Assembly: GCA_965601455.1 (NCBI GenBank) | Contig: OZ271831.1 | Span: 3,348,001 to 3,412,000, forward strand | Direction: 5' to 3' | From: JANQEU01 sp965601455 | Lineage (GTDB): Bacteria; Bacteroidota; Bacteroidia; Cytophagales; Cyclobacteriaceae | DNA length: 64,000 nucleotides | Shown here: positions 60,408-64,000 of the stretch, piece by piece | How the letters are laid out: each line of letters opens with the position of its first letter | Numbering within the stretch: the first letter of the stretch is position 1 | The notes under the pieces: generated by a model | Told to the model about the DNA's origin: nothing | The model's input: the letters and a program-made list of their open reading frames with translations, nothing else | The model's database searches: none | Translations under genes and position numbers: made by a program

Positions 60408-62630
60408 TCAGCTAATTTCTTTCTCCATGTTAGAATTGACAAACAATATATTACCAATGGCATCGTAACCTTCGAAAACCTCCGCCCCTAGTTGTTTAAC
60501 GGCTTCACTTCTAAATCCCACAATGGTAAGATCTGCATCTTCAGATTTGACGTTGATAACTTCCCGATTTCGCATACCCTCTTCCCGTGCGATCAATTCC
60601 ACGTTATTGGGTGAAATTGGCATTCTACCCTCCTTTATTTGTTCCAAAATCTTCTGTCTTTCACTCTCAATTTCTGATTTTGGATGTACGGCAAAAATCT
60701 TAATCTGTGCCTCCTTCCAGTCATCATGTCCCATAATTACAAATCCCATGAGAATCATTAATGACGCGTTGGCAAAATCATTGTGGGTTATCCATATATG
60801 GATCTCTCTCTTGTATCCAAAGCCCTTTACTGTACTACCCAAAACACATATATCGAAATCTGCAGCTCGAACAAGGTGCATATCCTCAATGATTTCGTCA
60901 GTACATGGCCCTAAGGAACGAGAGTATTCAAACAAGAACATATTAGACTCTTTACCAGACACACTAGGTAATTGAATTGCTTGGGCTATTGCAGTGGTGT
61001 AAGAAGGGCTTATAATGGTATCGATATAGACATTGCTTTTTGTGATTTCCGCTTTCTCAATCAATCGAGATAGTACTTCCTTCGCTTTCTGATGACTATC
61101 TCTTGAAACATAACCTTTTATGTAGTGAAGGTACGTTCCGAAACCGTACCTGTGGGAAGCCCAACGCATGAGGTCAAATGCCGCAGTACGATAAAATGAT
61201 TCTTCTGAAATACTAATGATTGAAGGTCTCCAGGTACGAACATCTTCTTTATCAGCCTTTTGCAGGAAGACTTGAAGTTGCCTGCTCAGTTGAAAAATTA
61301 CTCCCTGGAATATTTTTGCCATCCCTTGCTTATTTTCATTGTAATAGGTGATTCCAAAATAAATGCCGACCATAATTAAAATAGAGAAAAATGCATAAAC
61401 CGGATTCATTCTGAACATTAGGTAAATACACAATACTGCCCCTAATAAGGACAAATACCATCTGGATCGAAAAGCTGGTCGATACGATGGGTCAGCCGCA
61501 AAGTGTTGTAAAAATGAAATCAAGCATATGGCCCCATAGGTCACCATGAAGAACATGGAAATAATCTCTGCAACAGCATTTACATCTCCAATAGCTATAA
61601 ATACCGCCGCTATACCGATAGTCACTAACACCGCATTTCGAGGCTCTCGATTCTTTATTGTCAAGACCGATAGTATATTATTGACACCCATTATTGGAAA
61701 TATTTTGTCTTCAGCGAGCGCTTGAAGTGTCCTCGGTGCAACCATAATTGATCCAAGTGCGGAAGAAATAGTAGCCGCTGCCAAACCAATTGGAATAATA
61801 GGTCCCCATAAAGCAATCCTTGACATGATCAATTGATCATTGGAAAGATCATCCGGATGTGCGGATACACTTAATTTATAGGCAATAATGAAGTAGATAA
61901 TCATCCCGGATATTGTAGCACTCAATGTTCCGAGTGGAATCGAGCGTTTGGGATCCCGAAGATCTCCGGAAAGGCCTACTCCAGCTGTCATTCCTGTAAA
62001 AGCAGGGAAGATTATCGCGAACACGTAAAAAAAAGAATCTGGATTTTGAACTGTATTCAGCATATCTAACCCTTGAGCAGATGATGCGTACTCTGTAGTT
62101 CCTACGAAAAATAGCAATAAAGAAATACACAATATGCCAACCACAACGTACAGGGCCTTAACTCCTAGGTCAGCTCCTTTTGTTAACATCAAAATACTAA
62201 GTAAAACCAGAGCAGGACCGCTGATTAATCTCTTGTCATAGATATTAATTCCAAACTGACTTGCATAGGCTATTACCGGATCAAAAGCCTCAGCAAAAGC
62301 GATGATGTAGAATGCCACACTTATTGCCTGTGACATAAACAAGGCAACTCCTATTGCTCCACCAATATTCAATCCAAACGATCTCGATATGATGTAATAC
62401 TCTCCCCCACCTTCAACTTTCTGGTTTGTTGCAATCTCCGCGATGGCCATGGCTGTGGGTATAGTCACTAGATGACCAAGCAAAACAATTCCGATTGTAC
62501 CTAAGAAACCCACGTTTCCAACTGCATAACCAAATCTTAGAAACATAATCGCTCCTAGAATCGTGGATATTGCGGTCATAAAAACCGGTGCTGTTCCAAA
62601 ATCTGATTTTTGACTAGTTAGTTTACTCAT
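60408..62630 (-). CDS. APC-superfamily (SLC12-like) permease with long cytoplasmic tail
   Basis: Twelve membrane helices (about 15-430): MTAISTILGAIMFLRFGYAVGNVGF, ATNQKVEGGGEYYIISRSFG, FAIIFPAFTGMTAGVGLSGDLRDPKRSIPLGT (blocks described by their conserved cores). The SLC12 cation-chloride cotransporter signature G-D-L-x-D-P-x-x-x-I-P is visible. The last 280 residues are soluble (RTWRPSIISISEESFYRTAAF; MEDMHLVRAADFDICVLG) and include Usp-like alternating strands, as in bacterial homologues. The ATG follows AAGGAG. Substrate, amino acid or K/Cl, not determinable. Confidence 0.88.
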   Translation of the reverse strand: MSKLTSQKSDFGTAPVFMTAISTILGAIMFLRFGYAVGNVGFLGTIGIVLLGHLVTIPTAMAIAEIATNQKVEGGGEYYIISRSFGLNIGGAIGVALFMSQAISVAFYIIAFAEAFDPVIAYASQFGINIYDKRLISGPALVLLSILMLTKGADLGVKALYVVVGILCISLLLFFVGTTEYASSAQGLDMLNTVQNPDSFFYVFAIIFPAFTGMTAGVGLSGDLRDPKRSIPLGTLSATISGMIIYFIIAYKLSVSAHPDDLSNDQLIMSRIALWGPIIPIGLAAATISSALGSIMVAPRTLQALAEDKIFPIMGVNNILSVLTIKNREPRNAVLVTIGIAAVFIAIGDVNAVAEIISMFFMVTYGAICLISFLQHFAADPSYRPAFRSRWYLSLLGAVLCIYLMFRMNPVYAFFSILIMVGIYFGITYYNENKQGMAKIFQGVIFQLSRQLQVFLQKADKEDVRTWRPSIISISEESFYRTAAFDLMRWASHRYGFGTYLHYIKGYVSRDSHQKAKEVLSRLIEKAEITKSNVYIDTIISPSYTTAIAQAIQLPSVSGKESNMFLFEYSRSLGPCTDEIIEDMHLVRAADFDICVLGSTVKGFGYKREIHIWITHNDFANASLMILMGFVIMGHDDWKEAQIKIFAVHPKSEIESERQKILEQIKEGRMPISPNNVELIAREEGMRNREVINVKSEDADLTIVGFRSEAVKQLGAEVFEGYDAIGNILFVNSNMEKEIS

Positions 62631-62664
62631 CTCCTTAAAACTATCAATAAAGTCCCGACCTTTG

Positions 62665-62691
62665 CCGTTTATTAAACAATTGTCAAAACGG
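62665..62691. promoter_or_regulatory. Inverted repeat in the permease/rhodanese divergent region
   Basis: CCGTTT (62665-62670) and AAACGG (62686-62691), 15-base spacer, lie midway between the divergent starts (35 bases from the permease ATG, 26 from the rhodanese ATG). Possible shared operator. Short arms, so low certainty. Confidence 0.35.
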
Positions 62692-62716
62692 AATTAAATA
62701 GAATACTTAATAGCAC

Positions 62717-63109
62717 ATGAAACGAAGTATATTTCTTTTAACACTGATCAATCTATTGATAGTAGTTAGCAGCTCCTGTCAAGATCAATCAGCTGTTGAT
62801 CGATTTGATGATTTTAAGAAATTCGATCAATTAGTTGAAAATGGTATCGTTATTGTAGATGTAAGAACACCTGCTGAATTTAATGATGGACACATTAAAG
62901 ATGCCATTAACTACAATATTGCCTCTTCAGATTTTAAGAGTAAGATTTCCACATTGGACCCAAATCAACCTGTTTTGCTATACTGCGCTGTTGGTGGAAG
63001 AAGTGCCAAGGCTGGAAAAATATTGGATGACATGGGATTCAATGAGGTATATGACTTTAGCCCGGGTTTCAATGGATGGAAAGGCAAGGGCCGGCCAATT
63101 GAGAAGTAA
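62717..63109 (+). CDS. Rhodanese-like lipoprotein
   Basis: Periplasm-facing rhodanese domain. A signal peptide leads to a probable lipoprotein cysteine (Cys21 in VVSSSC). The rhodanese domain shows VIVDVRTPAEFNDGHIKDAI and the active-site loop LLYCAVGGRSAKAG with Cys90, followed by FSPGFNGWKGKGRPIE. The active cysteine is present, so sulfurtransferase activity is plausible. Length 130. The next gene starts 52 bases later on the same strand. Confidence 0.92.
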   Translation: MKRSIFLLTLINLLIVVSSSCQDQSAVDRFDDFKKFDQLVENGIVIVDVRTPAEFNDGHIKDAINYNIASSDFKSKISTLDPNQPVLLYCAVGGRSAKAGKILDDMGFNEVYDFSPGFNGWKGKGRPIEK

Positions 63110-63161
63110 CCCAAAACGATATTGCCAACAACATCATATTTTTACGTAAACAATTAAAGAC

Positions 63162-63695
63162 ATGAATAAAATACTTATTATCCCTGCGATGTTCATCGTC
63201 ATCAACGTCGCGAATGCGCAGGTTGAAGAAGAAACGCTAGGTCAAATGGTTGACAGAGTCACTTATGCTTGGGATACGGAAGCAGAGGACCTGGAATCAT
63301 ATGATGGATTATTGGAATTCTGCAAAAGCGCTGACTTTAGAAAAGTTAAGATCGACCTTCTTAATGAAATTCATCATATTGATTCAGTCCTTTATGACCG
63401 CGCCCTGATAGCTCAAAAAAGATCCGACGACAAGGAAATCACGAAATTGATTAAGGATATTGAAAAGTTTGAGCAAGAATACAGCATGAAATCATTTATC
63501 AAGTTTCTGAGTGATGAATGCAAGGCGCAACGGGCTATTGAGAAAGATAGTAAAGATCTTAGAGCCGAAATTGGAAGTGAATCCTATGATAGTCAGGTAT
63601 ACATGATTGAACTCGATATGCAGAAATTTGTCAAGCATATTACTAAGAGGGTTGATCTAGTCCGAAAGCATGTCCATAAATTGGAAATAAAGTAA
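63162..63695 (+). CDS. Small secreted protein of unknown function
   Basis: 177 residues with a signal peptide (MNKILIIPAMFIVINVANAQ) and a mature part that is almost entirely charged alpha-helix (for example LIAQKRSDDKEITKLIKDIE and RVDLVRKHVHKLEI). A single cysteine pair (FCKSADF, DECKAQ) could form a disulfide. I recognise no family. It ends 25 bases before a strong terminator. Confidence 0.75.
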   Translation: MNKILIIPAMFIVINVANAQVEEETLGQMVDRVTYAWDTEAEDLESYDGLLEFCKSADFRKVKIDLLNEIHHIDSVLYDRALIAQKRSDDKEITKLIKDIEKFEQEYSMKSFIKFLSDECKAQRAIEKDSKDLRAEIGSESYDSQVYMIELDMQKFVKHITKRVDLVRKHVHKLEIK

Positions 63696-63720
63696 GCTGC
63701 GAATAGCATTCATTTGCAAA

Positions 63721-63752
63721 AAAAAAAGGTCTGTTTTCGCAGACCTTTTTTT
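63721..63752. terminator. Bidirectional intrinsic terminator
   Basis: Stem AAAAAAAGGTCTG (63721-63733) / CAGACCTTTTTTT (63740-63752) with a 6-base loop TTTTCG: a GC core with A-run before and T-run after. It works on both strands and sits between the convergent small secreted protein gene and the type IX cargo gene. It is the clearest terminator in the window. Confidence 0.92.
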
Positions 63753-63777
63753 GTGACTAATTCATTCTAACCAAGAC

Positions 63778-64000
63778 CTAATCGTGGATGATCAGCAGCC
63801 TTCGAGGTTCCCATTTGTATTTAGTGTGATTCAATTGTAGCAGGTACACTCCACTCGCCAGATCTCCTGTTTGAATTTCAAGCTGTCGCTGGCCTTGTTT
63901 CAAAACCCCGAACTTCATTTCACGACCCATCTGGTCGTATACGGCCCAATCTAAGTCTATGTTCCAAGGTTCGGAGAAGGAAACGGTAGTGGATGTATTC
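63778..64000 (-). CDS. T9SS type A C-terminal sorting domain protein (partial, C-terminus only)
   Basis: The final 73 residues of a protein whose N-terminus lies beyond the right edge. It shows the Por-secretion C-terminal domain pattern: beta strands with AVYDQMGREMKFG, an LEIQTGDLASGVYLLQL core (the conserved L-x-x-G-x-Y) and a closing KWEPRRLLIIHD before TAG. Such domains direct cargo through the type IX secretion system and are replaced or anchored at the cell surface. The function of the cargo cannot be seen. Confidence 0.85.
   Translation of the reverse strand, partial: NTSTTVSFSEPWNIDLDWAVYDQMGREMKFGVLKQGQRQLEIQTGDLASGVYLLQLNHTKYKWEPRRLLIIHD

Overview
The window looks like a chromosomal segment of a free-living member of the Bacteroidota, probably of the Cytophagales. 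The signs are: several candidate promoters with the phylum-specific TAnnTTTG -7 element; a C-terminal type IX secretion sorting domain at the right edge; a fused ccoNO cytochrome oxidase gene in the order I-S-NO-Q-P-G-H-SafE; many Bacteroidota-style signal peptides and lipoproteins; and frequent TTG starts. I found no tRNA, rRNA, insertion sequence, integrase, phage gene or CRISPR array. Genes are tightly packed and no gap exceeds 300 bases. It reads as core genome, not as a mobile island.

Layout. 1-5.3 kb (minus): a tripartite efflux set (HlyD adaptor, MacB-type permease, start of a TolC gene) behind an M61 peptidase. 5.4-10.7 kb: typA and metG, divergent, then a membrane histidine kinase with a degenerate ATPase domain. 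11-14 kb: a GH13 lipoprotein coupled to an unknown membrane protein, with a palindrome across the promoter. 14-18.7 kb (minus): guaA, an LpoA-like TPR plus PBP1-fold protein, and hemL. 18.8-29.7 kb (plus): a GH63-like glucosidase, a beta-phosphoglucomutase-like HAD, DUF4159, a secreted TPR-CHAT protein, mtaB, a FAH-family enzyme, an M23 peptidase and a BCP peroxiredoxin. 29.7-39.6 kb: ThuA-like protein, split transketolase with an aminotransferase, aspartyl protease, EF-hand protein, Pif1-like helicase, tonB and a VIT1-type transporter. 39.7-42.4 kb: pyruvate phosphate dikinase.

42.4-54.6 kb is the most coherent block. A PAS histidine kinase whose PAS domain carries the FixL heme-ligand signature overlaps a gene for a receiver-CRP fusion. 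Divergent from them are two universal stress proteins and then the full cbb3 oxidase operon (ccoI, S, NO, Q, P, G, H, safE). I read this as a compact oxygen or redox response module: FixL-, FixJ- and FixK-like functions squeezed into two proteins beside the oxidase they probably control. A near-perfect CRP/FNR-type palindrome lies in the divergent promoter region, and two more lie upstream of an EF-hand gene 12 kb away.

54.6-64 kb: a desaturase, a YdeI-type protein, a bestrophin-like channel, the second calerythrin-like EF-hand protein, a Tat-exported HisC-like aminotransferase, a small membrane protein, a serine hydrolase, an SLC12-type permease, a lipoprotein rhodanese, a small secreted protein, a strong bidirectional terminator and the C-terminus of a type IX secretion cargo.

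Functions are inferred from motifs read by eye in the sequence; no database search was possible.
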